Part shown: positions 1 through 7,182 of the stretch, one piece after another
Numbering within the stretch: the stretch's first letter is position 1
Layout: every line of letters starts with the position of its first letter
NCBI GenBank assembly: GCA_902727855.1
Contig: CACVAS010000058.1
Location: 1 to 45,028, forward strand
DNA: 45,028 nt
DNA from: an uncultured Sulfurovum sp.
Lineage (GTDB): Bacteria; Campylobacterota; Campylobacteria; Campylobacterales; Sulfurovaceae
Reading direction: 5' to 3'
The notes under the pieces: generated by a model
What the model was told of the DNA's origin: nothing
Databases searched by the model: none
Seen by the model: the letters and a program-made list of their open reading frames with translations, nothing else
Program-made: the position numbers and the translations under genes

Positions 1-91
1 AAAATATATCACAATATTGGAGGTGATTTCAAAGAAAAATAGCTAAAAATGACAAATTCATTTTTTTAGATGCTATAATATTTGAAATCGG

Positions 92-466
92 ATGGATTCT
101 TTTGGTTTTTCAGAGGGTTCAATTAATTATAAAAATAGCTTAGGCAACAATAATGAATATAAACTAGGTTCCCTATCTGGATTCTTGAAAAAATGGTATA
201 AAATGGGCTTTCCTGGAATTGCCAAGGATGCCTATGACTATTTGAATGAAACAACTTTTAAAAGTAATGAAAAAGGAAGAGCCGTCTTAACAATGGATCC
301 TCTTAATGGACCTTTTACTGACTTGGAACTTGAGAGTATTCAAGTTGCCATTAACAACAGTTATGTCAAAAAAGAAATTGCACTTGAAGATTACCTACTG
401 ATCTGGCTATTTATGATATATGGTGTCAAGCGCGGTGCTAAAATAGGCAGTATAAAAGACTGCTAA
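92..466 (+). pseudogene. tyrosine recombinase/integrase remnant, cut by IS21 insertion
   Basis: The open frame translates to 124 residues. Residues about 25-110 resemble the middle of large site-specific integrases, with a segment like KGRAVLTMDPLNGPFTDLEL followed by a helix-rich stretch ending LLIWLFMIYG. The catalytic Arg, His and Tyr motifs of tyrosine recombinases are absent. The left inverted repeat of the IS21 element begins at 424, so the last 14 codons come from the insertion sequence, not from the integrase. Upstream of 92 the same frame holds several stops, so the N-terminal part is also missing or frameshifted. No continuation is visible after the right end of the IS at 2561. This is a dead fragment, probably the relic of whatever brought in the accessory region. 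The family assignment is from memory and moderately sure. Confidence 0.5.
424..451 (+). repeat. IS21 left terminal inverted repeat
   Basis: This sequence starts TGTCAAGCGCGGTGC and continues to AGGCAGT. It matches the reverse complement of 2534-2561 with four mismatches. It lies inside the open frame of the integrase remnant and supplies the last codons of that frame. Confidence 0.85.
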
Positions 467-549
467 AAGAGTAGTTTTTACAACCAAAATGCCAAAGAAA
501 CAGAGAAATCTGTTAGAGTCTTTTTCTAATCTAATTTAGAAGGAGATTT

Positions 550-1690
550 ATGCTTAAAAAAGGTGAAGTAAAAATGATCCATAAGATGATAAAAGAAGGG
601 CTGAGTAAGAGTGCAATTGCACGTAAACTTGGATTGAGTAGAGATACGGTTTCGAAGTATGCAAAATTACCAGAAGGTCATATCCCTGCTATCAAAAGAG
701 AAGCCACAAGTACCACAGTAGATGCTTATCTTCCACATATTGCTAGAATGCTTGAAGAAGCACATAAATTAGAAATAGAAATACCTGCATCTGCCATCTA
801 TCAAGAAATACAGAAGATGGGATATAAAGGTTCTTTGCGCTGGATGCAAGAGATCATGCTTCGACATGAACTACGCGAGAAAGTAAAAGATGAAGAATTG
901 CTACTGAACTTTGAAACAGCCAAAGGCAAACAGATGCAAGTTGACTGGATAGAGTTTCCTAAAGACGGGTTGTCTGCCTTTGTTGCTACCATGGGATACT
1001 CCAGGGCATCGTATGTTGAGTATGTCACCGATGAGAAGGTAGATACACTCATAAACTGCCACATGAATGCATTCTCTTACTTCGGTGGTGTTCCCCAAGA
1101 AGGTCTGTATGACAATATGAAGACCGTCATCATCAAACGTAATGCCTATGGGAGAGGGAAACATAAATTCAATGAACAGTTTCGTGACTTTGCTAAGCAT
1201 TGTGGGATGGATTTTAAAGTATGTAAACCTTATCGTCCTCAAACTAAGGGAAAGGTAGAACGTTTTAACCACTATTTACGATACAGCTTTCATAATACCT
1301 TTAAAGTACGTTTGTCTATGATGGGATACAAGATGAATAAAGAGAATGTGCCCGAGCGACAGCGACAAATGCCCTTGGGGTGCGAATGCTGAAGTGATGG
1401 ACTGGTTAGATTATACAGCCAATGCAAGGATACACCAGACTTTACTACAGAAACCATTTGATCTACTTGCAGAGGAGCAGTTGCACCTGCTTTCTCTGCC
1501 GAAGCCATATAACGGTATCCACCCATTAAAAGCAATGTCTAAAAGTATAACACAAAAGCCTATAACCAAACCTAAACAACGTGTACATATCCCCGAGCGT
1601 GATCTGCAAAGTTATGATGAGTTCATCCCTGCTGCTGTTGCATACTTTCTTACCTATAGCCTTATTACAGGAGGTGCATCATGGCAATAA
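550..1690 (+). pseudogene. istA: IS21 transposase IstA, frameshifted by a short insertion
   Basis: IstA is the DDE transposase that cuts and joins the IS21 ends. The first frame (550-1392) has an N-terminal helix-turn-helix at about residues 18-42 (LSKSAIARKLGLSRDTVSK). The integrase core contains Asp in QVDWIEFP, Asp in GLYDNMK and Glu in KGKVERFNHYLR, so all three catalytic acids are present. The frame then runs into PERQRQMPLGCEC and stops. The rest of the protein, starting AEVMDWLDYTANARIH, continues one frame over up to 1690. Removing 34 bp (1349-1382) restores one 368-residue frame with a natural IS21 junction, KENANAEVMDW. Removing 40 bp also restores the frame, giving KENAEVMDW. A strong ribosome binding site (AGAAGGAG) precedes 550. 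The gene overlaps istB by 10 bases. A programmed frameshift is less likely because the extra sequence matches a repeat elsewhere in the window. Confidence 0.85.
1349..1382 (+). repeat. short GC-richer repeat inserted in istA
   Basis: This block is about 34 bp, or up to 40 bp if a flanking GAATG duplication (1344-1348 and 1384-1388) is counted. It is GC-rich compared with the surrounding gene and interrupts an otherwise intact transposase frame. Its core GACAAATGCCCTTGGGGTGC matches the coaX 5' repeat on the minus strand (7114-7179) at 18 of 20 positions. A further upstream match, ATGyGCCCGA, sits at almost the same spacing. The exact borders cannot be fixed because of the short repeats at the edges. 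Confidence 0.6.
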
Positions 1691-2484
1691 ATGAACAGAT
1701 AGAGATCTTATGTAAAGAGTTAAATCTTTCAGCATTAGCTAAAAGTCATCACGAGCTTGGTAACCGTGCTGCCAAGGAAAACTGGAAATATAGTGAATAC
1801 CTTTATGAAGCACTTAAAAGCGAATCACTTAGTAAAGCAGAACGTTCAAAGGCTACACTTACAAAGATGGCAGGATTCCCAACTATTAAAACATTAGAAC
1901 AGTTTGATTATGATTTCACTGTAGGCGTAAACAGAAGACAGATAGAGGAACTCTCCTTTATGGAGTTTGTGAAAAGAAAAGAGAACATTATCCTACTGGG
2001 ACAGTCTGGAGTGGGGAAAACACACCTTGCCATAGCATTGGCATATCAGGCAGTACAGAAGCGTGTTAAAGCAAGGTTTATTACTGCCTCTGACTTGATA
2101 CTGCAAATGAGTCAAGCCAAGAAAGAGAAGCGTTACGATGCCTTTCTACGTCAAGCTGTAATGTCTCCTGCGTTACTTGTCATTGATGAGATTGGTTATT
2201 TCCCTATGAACAAGGAAGATGCACATCATTTCTTTCAAGTTATCTCCCGAAGGTATGAGAGAGGTTCAACCATTGTAACCTCTAATTTAGTCTTCTCGCA
2301 ATGGAGTAGTATCTTTGCAAATGATAAAGTGGTTACAACGGCTATTTTAGACAGACTTTTACACCATTCTCATGTCATAAATATACTGGGAGATTCTTAC
2401 AGATTAAAAGAGAAAAAGGAGGAAGAAATGAACGGTTCAGATCTCTATGAATTTGAGCCAAAAAATAGCAAAAAACAAGGCTAA
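1681..2484 (+). CDS. istB: IS21 helper ATPase IstB
   Basis: IstB is the AAA+ ATPase that helps IstA choose its target and activates transposition. The 267-residue protein has the N-terminal IstB region, a Walker A motif GQSGVGKTH near residue 107, and a Walker B motif LLVIDEIGY near residue 160. Its length is normal for the family. The start ATG overlaps the last codons of istA and is preceded by AGGAGGTG, an unusually good ribosome binding site. The gene looks intact, in contrast to istA, so it could still supply helper function to related IS21 copies elsewhere. Confidence 0.93.
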   Translation: MAINEQIEILCKELNLSALAKSHHELGNRAAKENWKYSEYLYEALKSESLSKAERSKATLTKMAGFPTIKTLEQFDYDFTVGVNRRQIEELSFMEFVKRKENIILLGQSGVGKTHLAIALAYQAVQKRVKARFITASDLILQMSQAKKEKRYDAFLRQAVMSPALLVIDEIGYFPMNKEDAHHFFQVISRRYERGSTIVTSNLVFSQWSSIFANDKVVTTAILDRLLHHSHVINILGDSYRLKEKKEEEMNGSDLYEFEPKNSKKQG

Positions 2485-2533
2485 CAAATACGTGTTGCTT
2501 GAGGTTACATTTCGTTAATTTTTTTTACGAAAA

Positions 2534-2561
2534 ACTGCCTAATTTAACTCCGCGGTTGACA
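2534..2561 (-). repeat. IS21 right terminal inverted repeat
   Basis: Read on the minus strand it begins TGTCAACCGCGGAGT and continues to AGGCAGT. It pairs with 424-451 at 24 of 28 positions. The bases between istB and this end contain an AGTTTTTCGTAAAA segment of the kind often repeated inside IS21 termini. Confidence 0.85.
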
Positions 2562-2657
2562 CCTTGACTACTATCAAGCTAAATTGATATACTCACACAT
2601 ACAAAAATAACGTAATACATAGAATATTATGTTCAGTTAATAAATAAGGAAGTACCC

Positions 2658-3005
2658 ATGGTAATACTAGAAGTCAAAGGTAATGACCGAATAGCGATTG
2701 AAGCCTTCGAAAATGCTGAGGGAATTAATCCAGCGATTATGTCCTCACGTGGAATATCAGGCGCTGCAGAAATCGCACAAATTGCTATTCCTCTCACCAC
2801 TATTGGGGCTACACTACTTTATAACTTAGTAAAGGAACATATTCGTGCCAAGCGATACGTGAAGGTTAAGTATAAGGATTTTGAAATTAGCGGAGTAGAG
2901 GAAGAAAAGATAATGGACTTTCTCACATACATGATAAATGAAATTGAGAAACATGAAAGAAAAGACAAAGAAAAGACAAAAAAGAAAAATGAAAAAGAAA
3001 AGTGA
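2658..3005 (+). CDS. small EACC1-like protein, first gene of a metallopeptidase module
   Basis: The 115-residue protein has a hydrophobic stretch at about residues 40-58 (AQIAIPLTTIGATLLYNLV), a short beta-rich segment around 67-80 (VKVKYKDFEISG), a helix, and a Lys/Glu-rich tail. This order resembles the effector-associated constant component EACC1 described in ternary conflict systems, in which a small membrane-proximal protein is encoded beside a peptidase or other effector. I rely on layout and a few conserved-looking positions, so the family name is tentative. AAGGAAG precedes the ATG by a good distance. The 3' end overlaps the next gene, so the two are translationally coupled. The pair lies directly beside the IS21 element and the integrase relic. 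An unrelated small membrane protein is the alternative. Confidence 0.5.
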   Translation: MVILEVKGNDRIAIEAFENAEGINPAIMSSRGISGAAEIAQIAIPLTTIGATLLYNLVKEHIRAKRYVKVKYKDFEISGVEEEKIMDFLTYMINEIEKHERKDKEKTKKKNEKEK

Positions 3006-3972
3006 ATATTCTCCCACGCCAGAAGACCTAGTTACATATTTGAAATACATTCATAGTAATATCGATGACAGTAGGTGCTCAATAATCCCAAAAGAATATC
3101 AAGCTATAACCCTTGAAAAGGCAAATGGGGAATTCGAAAAATACACTGACCATGATATGCAGAGATTAAAGCCTCTCGAAGATTATCTAAATGATGTTTT
3201 TTCAAAATTCTTAGCTGATGGTCTTCGCGATCTTTTCAATGAAAGTGTAAGGGTTGGAATTCTATATTCTAGTGATCAATCGGCACGTGTGTACTCTACA
3301 AAGGATAACCACTATGCAATTATGTACGACTATACACTCGTTATGCTTATGAAAACTCACCTGAGTTTCATGTTGGCTTACAATCGTCCTCAAGATGTCC
3401 GATTTTGTAATTTAGGTGATACAGAAAATATGACGCAAGAGTTTTATAGAAATGAACACAATAAATTTCTAAAGAACGTTATGTATAGTAGACAAAAACC
3501 GATCGTGTATCCATTATTCAAATTTGAAGGAATTGCGAGAAGTTTACTAACTATTGAAATGTATACCTTTGACTTTTTCATTATTGGGCACGAACTAACA
3601 CACATTGCTAATGGTGACCTTCGCCCAATAGAGACGGAGTCTGAGGAGATATTCTTCCAAGAAGCATCTTACAAAGTGAACACCGAGTCACATGAGCGTG
3701 AATACTTTGCAGACTTAGGTGCTTGTTCAATCTATTTCAGACTAATAAAAGGTCTTGGATTTGATATAAAGAAAGAGGATGCAATGAAATCAACAATTGA
3801 TTACTTTGTCTTACTTCATTTTTTAGGTGACAGTTTTTCCGAAACTCATCCCCACCCATTGGATCGCGCGTCTTTTCTTATCGACTCTTTCTTAGGTGAG
3901 AACTATAATGGTTTTCTTCGTCAAGAAGTTGACAGATTCTCTCCCGATAAGGAATCTAAGACTAACAATTAA
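2989..3972 (+). CDS. M48-like zinc metallopeptidase, probable effector
   Basis: The protein is a gluzincin-type zinc protease. HELTH at residues 201-205 gives two His ligands and the catalytic Glu. REYFADLGA, about 32 residues on, gives the third ligand (Glu) and matches the REYxAD signature of M48/HtpX proteases. HPHPLDRASFL near residue 285 matches the M48 HPxxxxR motif. No membrane segment is obvious, unlike HtpX, so it may act in the cytosol. Its general plan (about 330 residues, one HExxH, next to a small partner) also recalls the Lit/U49 phage-exclusion proteases. In-frame ATGs exist at 2938, 2953 and 2989. I chose 2989 because it overlaps the upstream gene by only 17 bases, but none has a clear ribosome binding site. 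The substrate is unknown. A role in defence is inferred from context. Confidence 0.72.
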   Translation: MKKKSEYSPTPEDLVTYLKYIHSNIDDSRCSIIPKEYQAITLEKANGEFEKYTDHDMQRLKPLEDYLNDVFSKFLADGLRDLFNESVRVGILYSSDQSARVYSTKDNHYAIMYDYTLVMLMKTHLSFMLAYNRPQDVRFCNLGDTENMTQEFYRNEHNKFLKNVMYSRQKPIVYPLFKFEGIARSLLTIEMYTFDFFIIGHELTHIANGDLRPIETESEEIFFQEASYKVNTESHEREYFADLGACSIYFRLIKGLGFDIKKEDAMKSTIDYFVLLHFLGDSFSETHPHPLDRASFLIDSFLGENYNGFLRQEVDRFSPDKESKTNN

Positions 3973-4032
3973 CATACTCTGCGGCATATCGCCTAGACTT
4001 ACGTTAGGAAAAGTTAGAAATAGCCTATTTTT

Positions 4033-4067
4033 GAAACCTTATAAAATATATAACTTTATAAGGTTTC
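4033..4067. other. perfect 13-bp inverted repeat (stem-loop or recombination site)
   Basis: GAAACCTTATAAA at 4033-4045 is the exact reverse complement of 4055-4067, with a 9-base loop. It follows the metallopeptidase gene by about 60 bp and could end its transcript, but no T-run follows the stem on either strand. It lies in the 293-bp gap between the accessory genes and the first rpsR copy, so a recombination or Xer-type site is an alternative. Nothing else recognisable was seen in 3973-4265. Confidence 0.45.
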
Positions 4068-4265
4068 GATAAGTTACTTTGTAACATCTAAATACCTAGA
4101 ATAAATAAGCTAAATATTTGTTAACGGAGTTTACACCTAAATTATCCTATATAAGAAAAATCAAAGTCAAGTTACTGTAGTATACTACTTCGAAATTCTT
4201 GCTCATTTTTAAACGTGTTAAATACAACTCGAATTTATGTGGGCTACAAAACCAAAAGGACCAAC

Positions 4266-4529
4266 ATGGCAGAGAGAAGAAAATTCAAAAAAAGATTTTG
4301 TAAATATTGTGAACAAAAAGTTGATTTTATCGACTATAAAGATTTAGCTAGTCTTAAATTTTCACTAAGTGAAAGATTTAAAATTATGCCAAGAAGATTA
4401 ACAGGTAACTGTAAACGTCACCAAGAGATGGTAACAGTGGCTATTAAAAGAGCTAGACAAACAGCACTTATTCCTTACATCGTAGATAGAAAGAATGTTG
4501 TTGAAAACCCATTCGAAAACGTGAGATAG
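4266..4529 (+). CDS. rpsR: 30S ribosomal protein S18, copy 1
   Basis: S18 binds with S6 in the platform of the small ribosomal subunit. The 87-residue protein is full length and keeps the zinc-ribbon cysteines (FCKYC and GNCKRH), the core [19 protein letters not shown], and the basic helix [14 protein letters not shown]. It differs from copy 2 at only three residues (Asp20 for Glu, Val86 for Ile, Arg87 for Lys), while the DNA differs at about 20 of 264 positions, nearly all silent. The start is set by AAAAGGA seven bases before the ATG and by family length; a longer frame from a GTG at 4215 is not credible. rpsF and ssb, the usual upstream partners, are absent. The two promoters and flanks are not similar, so this is not a simple recent tandem duplication. 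Confidence 0.95.
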   Translation: MAERRKFKKRFCKYCEQKVDFIDYKDLASLKFSLSERFKIMPRRLTGNCKRHQEMVTVAIKRARQTALIPYIVDRKNVVENPFENVR

Positions 4530-4853
4530 TTTTAAACATCTTTACACTTCAAACTTATTCTCATCATCTTGATGGGAATAGATATATCTTATAAATCCAC
4601 TAATCTTATCAAATTAATAACAATATCATTTATTACACTTATTTTTACAATATAATATTTTAGTAAAATTATTATATCGACTAACTTATATAAAAATCCG
4701 TTAGAATAAATTGTAAATATAATTCATTGTTTTGGCTAAATAACTATACTTATTTACAATTAATATATGAAATTCTGATAACATGCTGTTTATATAGGCT
4801 ATATATACTATTTACACTATATTTGTTACACATAACCATTTTAGGAGAATATT
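4530..4853. other. AT-rich spacer between the two rpsR copies
   Basis: These 324 bp contain no convincing gene. The first 50 bp hold the copy 1 terminator. The rest is very AT-rich, with several TATAAT-like hexamers, and must contain the promoter of copy 2. The sequence TATATATACTATTTACACTA near 4800 is a plausible but unproven start region. Confidence 0.5.
4556..4580 (+). terminator. hairpin terminator of rpsR copy 1
   Basis: TATTCTCATCA pairs with TGATGGGAATA around a TCT loop, giving an 11-bp stem with one G-U pair. It begins 26 bases after the stop codon. No long T-run follows. Confidence 0.55.
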
Positions 4854-5117
4854 ATGGCAGAAAGAAGAAAATTTAAAAAGAGATTTTGTAAATATTGTGA
4901 ACAAAAAGTCGAGTTTATTGACTATAAAGACTTAGCTAGTCTTAAATTTTCACTTAGTGAAAGATTTAAAATTATGCCAAGAAGATTAACAGGTAACTGT
5001 AAGCGTCATCAAGAGATGGTAACAGTAGCTATCAAAAGAGCTAGACAAACTGCACTTATACCTTACATTGTAGATAGAAAGAATGTTGTAGAAAACCCTT
5101 TCGAAAACATAAAATAG
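4854..5117 (+). CDS. rpsR: 30S ribosomal protein S18, copy 2
   Basis: This is a second full-length S18 of 87 residues with all conserved positions of copy 1, including the CxxC and NCKRH zinc-site residues. Both copies are therefore of the zinc-binding type, and neither looks like a zinc-independent spare. AGGAGAA precedes the ATG by about six bases, a better ribosome binding site than that of copy 1. The gene is monocistronic and closed by a strong hairpin. It sits directly beside the housekeeping methyltransferase-hisG operon, so it may be the ancestral copy, with copy 1 arriving together with the accessory genes. That order is inference. Confidence 0.95.
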   Translation: MAERRKFKKRFCKYCEQKVEFIDYKDLASLKFSLSERFKIMPRRLTGNCKRHQEMVTVAIKRARQTALIPYIVDRKNVVENPFENIK

Positions 5118-5130
5118 TCTACACTCTCAA

Positions 5131-5159
5131 TGTGTTCCCATCATATACATGGGAACACA
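5131..5159. terminator. bidirectional hairpin terminator between rpsR and the methyltransferase
   Basis: TGTGTTCCCAT and its exact reverse complement ATGGGAACACA form an 11-bp stem with a 7-base loop. It lies between the convergent rpsR copy 2 and the minus-strand operon ending at 5169. An A-rich side faces each direction, so it can serve both transcripts. Confidence 0.8.
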
Positions 5160-5168
5160 AAATATACT

Positions 5169-5885
5169 CTATACTTTTTTTAATACTATAAACTTCTTAT
5201 CAGGTTTTTCCAACCCATATAAATTGATATCATCCGTTTCAATACATGTTAACCCAGATTGTTCTATGATCATATCTACGGTATAATAATACTGTCTAAT
5301 CGTTTCTTGAGATTTTTTAAAATGACTATCTTCTTTGTCAAAAAGTGTAAACTCTGAAATATATTCAGTATCTTTAAAATCACTATCTACAGTTAAAAAT
5401 CGAGTTTCATCATCTACGATGTAAGAACCAACAGCTACATGTTCAAAACCATACAGTGTATTGATATCACAAAGAAAGACTCCTCCATCATTTAAATGAT
5501 CTTTAACGCAAATTAAAAATGTTTGTAACTGCCTAGAATCAAGATAATTTAACATGTCAAATACAGCTGTAATGACATCATACTGTCCTTCTAAAAGACA
5601 TAAGTCTATACACTCAGCATCAATAGAAAGCTCACTTGTTTTAGAAACCATCAGTGGACTAAGATCAATACCTTTTACTTTAGGTATATCTAATGCTGTT
5701 TGCATTTGTAAAAGAAAACCACCAGAACCACATCCAACATCTAAGAGGGTCTTAAACTGTATAGAGTTTAAAAAAAGAAAATAATAGGCATAAAGACTTG
5801 GAGCAGCCTCTTGTACACCTAAAAGATCCTCTACTTTTGCATAGAGGTCAAGAGAATTAGAACAATTATCCACGGCTTTCAACAA
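5169..5885 (-). CDS. class I SAM-dependent methyltransferase
   Basis: The 238-residue protein has the Rossmann methyltransferase fold. Motif I is TLLDVGCGSGGFLLQM at about residues 57-72, an acidic residue ending the second strand is in VKGIDLSPL, and VITAVFDMLNYLD matches the motif IV region. The substrate cannot be told from sequence; small-molecule O- or N-methyltransferases and rRNA-type enzymes are both possible. The gene overlaps the end of hisG by 20 bases and is last in the operon before the shared terminator. It is probably co-transcribed with coaX and hisG, though nothing links it to histidine synthesis by function. Confidence 0.82.
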   Translation of the reverse strand: MLKAVDNCSNSLDLYAKVEDLLGVQEAAPSLYAYYFLFLNSIQFKTLLDVGCGSGGFLLQMQTALDIPKVKGIDLSPLMVSKTSELSIDAECIDLCLLEGQYDVITAVFDMLNYLDSRQLQTFLICVKDHLNDGGVFLCDINTLYGFEHVAVGSYIVDDETRFLTVDSDFKDTEYISEFTLFDKEDSHFKKSQETIRQYYYTVDMIIEQSGLTCIETDDINLYGLEKPDKKFIVLKKV

Positions 5886-6486
5886 CAGTTTTTATTTTTT
5901 CATACAAAGAAACTATCTCTTCTTTTTTTGCATAAAAACTATTTTTATTGGCTATAAGATGTGCAGATGAATCCATAATATCTTCTGCAACCTTTAGACC
6001 ATTTTCTCTCATTGTTGAACCTGTTTCTACAATATCTACTATCGCATCTGCTAAACCTACAAGTGGTGCTAACTCTATAGAACCATAAAGTTTGACAACC
6101 TCAACACCCACTGCCTTTTGAGCAAAATACTTTTTAGTAATATTAACCATTTTAGTGGCTATTTTAATATTGGGTCTTGACCAGTCAAGTTCATCTTCAT
6201 TTTTAATACCAATCGATACTTTACATTTTCCTAGTTGCATGTCTAAAAGCTGTATGATATCTAGCTCTTTTTCTGTAATTACATCTAGTCCTACCACACC
6301 AATGTCTGCTGCACCATGTTCAACATATGTTGGTACATCTTGATTACGTACATTTAAAAAACGGAATTCACCCATATCTAAGATAAGTTCTCTTCCCTCA
6401 AATTTAAACTCTCCTCCAAATATCTCTGCAAATATCTCGAGTGTTTGTTCTGCTATTCTACCTTTAGGGAGTGCTACAGTTAACAT
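5866..6486 (-). CDS. hisG: ATP phosphoribosyltransferase, short form
   Basis: HisG makes the first committed step of histidine synthesis, joining ATP and PRPP to phosphoribosyl-ATP in the cytosol. The 206-residue protein begins MLTVALPKGRI and contains GAADIGVVGLDVI and the PRPP-loop region IVETGSTMRENGL. It lacks the C-terminal regulatory domain of the long form. Short HisG proteins normally need the regulatory partner HisZ, which is not in this window. It starts 12 bases after coaX ends, so it is in the same transcript. No other his gene is nearby. Confidence 0.95.
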   Translation of the reverse strand: MLTVALPKGRIAEQTLEIFAEIFGGEFKFEGRELILDMGEFRFLNVRNQDVPTYVEHGAADIGVVGLDVITEKELDIIQLLDMQLGKCKVSIGIKNEDELDWSRPNIKIATKMVNITKKYFAQKAVGVEVVKLYGSIELAPLVGLADAIVDIVETGSTMRENGLKVAEDIMDSSAHLIANKNSFYAKKEEIVSLYEKIKTVVESRG

Positions 6487-6498
6487 CGCATTATTTCC

Positions 6499-7182
6499 TT
6501 ATAAAACTTTTAGCATTCCTTGAAACACTAAGGTTTCATCATAGACTGAGCCCTCAAAATATTTTGAGAGTAAAGCTCCATCCCCACCAGTAAAATAAAG
6601 ATTTTTACTTTGTCTGTGCTTATCTATGAGTGCTTTTATTGATGCGATTATACCATAGCTTATCTGCTCTTTTGTTGTAAGTGCCAAGCTATCTAGACAA
6701 ATATTTTTATTTAATTCTACATCTAAAGCCGGTGAGATATCTGCATAACTTTTTAACATCGCTTGAAGTCCAGGATAAATATATCCTCCCTTATATACGC
6801 CTTGCTCCACAACATCTACCGTAATAGCAGAACCTGCATCGACAAACAATCCATTTTTACGAGAAAGACAAAGTGCTTTTCTATCTGTGCCCAAAGTATC
6901 ATACTCTCCTTCAACTTTAACAAGAGATGAGACATTTACCCAAGACTCTATCTCCTCCACACGGGTATCCAATTGTGATTTGACAGAAATATAGAATATC
7001 TTTGATGTCGCATACTTTTTAATAGCATCCTCATAAGAGAGATGCTCAACCTCTTTGCCATTATATACATGAAAATGCGTATTACCAATATCAGCCAATA
7101 AAGTATTTTTGTTCACTTCAAAGTCACTTGTCATTTCATTCGGATGCACTCCAAGGGCACTTGTCATTTCATTCGGGCGCAT
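6499..7182 (-). CDS. coaX: type III pantothenate kinase with an odd repeated N-terminus
   Basis: CoaX phosphorylates pantothenate, the first step of coenzyme A synthesis. The nucleotide-binding motif TLLADIGNTHFHVYNG sits at about residues 27-42. GTDRKALCL, LFVDAGSAITVDVV, GGYIYPGL and the late YFTGGDGALL complete the family pattern. The catalytic Asp is in the DIGNT motif. Normal members begin only a few residues before that motif, but here 23 extra residues precede it and consist of two 11-residue repeats (RPNEMTSALGV and HPNEMTSDFEV). Met6 and Met17 are alternative starts that would shorten this extension. The gene overlaps the upstream 112-aa gene by 14 bases inside the repeat. Confidence 0.9.
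   Translation of the reverse strand: MRPNEMTSALGVHPNEMTSDFEVNKNTLLADIGNTHFHVYNGKEVEHLSYEDAIKKYATSKIFYISVKSQLDTRVEEIESWVNVSSLVKVEGEYDTLGTDRKALCLSRKNGLFVDAGSAITVDVVEQGVYKGGYIYPGLQAMLKSYADISPALDVELNKNICLDSLALTTKEQISYGIIASIKALIDKHRQSKNLYFTGGDGALLSKYFEGSVYDETLVFQGMLKVL
7114..7179 (-). repeat. two tandem 33-bp repeats at the coaX 5' end
   Basis: Two in-frame 33-bp units (7147-7179 and 7114-7146) share CCGAATGAAATGACAAGTG and then differ. The first unit also contains GCCCTTGGAGTGC, which matches the block inserted in istA. The repeats supply the stop codon of the upstream 112-aa gene and the first codons of coaX. Confidence 0.75.

Larger units (their letters stand above)
424..2561 (+). mobile_element. 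IS21-family insertion sequence (istA/istB), 2138 bp
   Basis: The element carries the two genes typical of IS21, a transposase (istA, interrupted here) and an AAA+ helper (istB). It is bounded by imperfect 28-bp inverted repeats at 424-451 and 2534-2561 that match at 24 of 28 positions and start with TGTCAA. The bases outside the two ends (ATATGG on the left, CCTTGA on the right) do not form the 4-8 bp target duplication expected for this family. The remainder of the interrupted integrase is also not found on the right. I infer a deletion or recombination next to the element after insertion. With istA broken, the copy is probably unable to move by itself. Confidence 0.88.

Noticed and set aside
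424..466. Reading the end of the integrase fragment (VKRGAKIGSIKDC) as genuine integrase sequence
   Set aside because: These codons fall inside the left inverted repeat of the IS21 element, which matches its right end at 24 of 28 bases.
901..1272. Minus-strand open frames within istA (801-1064 and 901-1272)
   Set aside because: They lie opposite a clear transposase coding sequence and show no family motifs or ribosome binding sites.
1346..1690. Second half of istA as a separate gene
   Set aside because: It begins with sequence from the inserted repeat and continues the IstA C-terminus; removing the insert joins both parts.
4215..4265. GTG start giving rpsR copy 1 a 17-residue extension
   Set aside because: S18 has a conserved length starting MAERRKF, and AAAAGGA sits just before the ATG at 4266.
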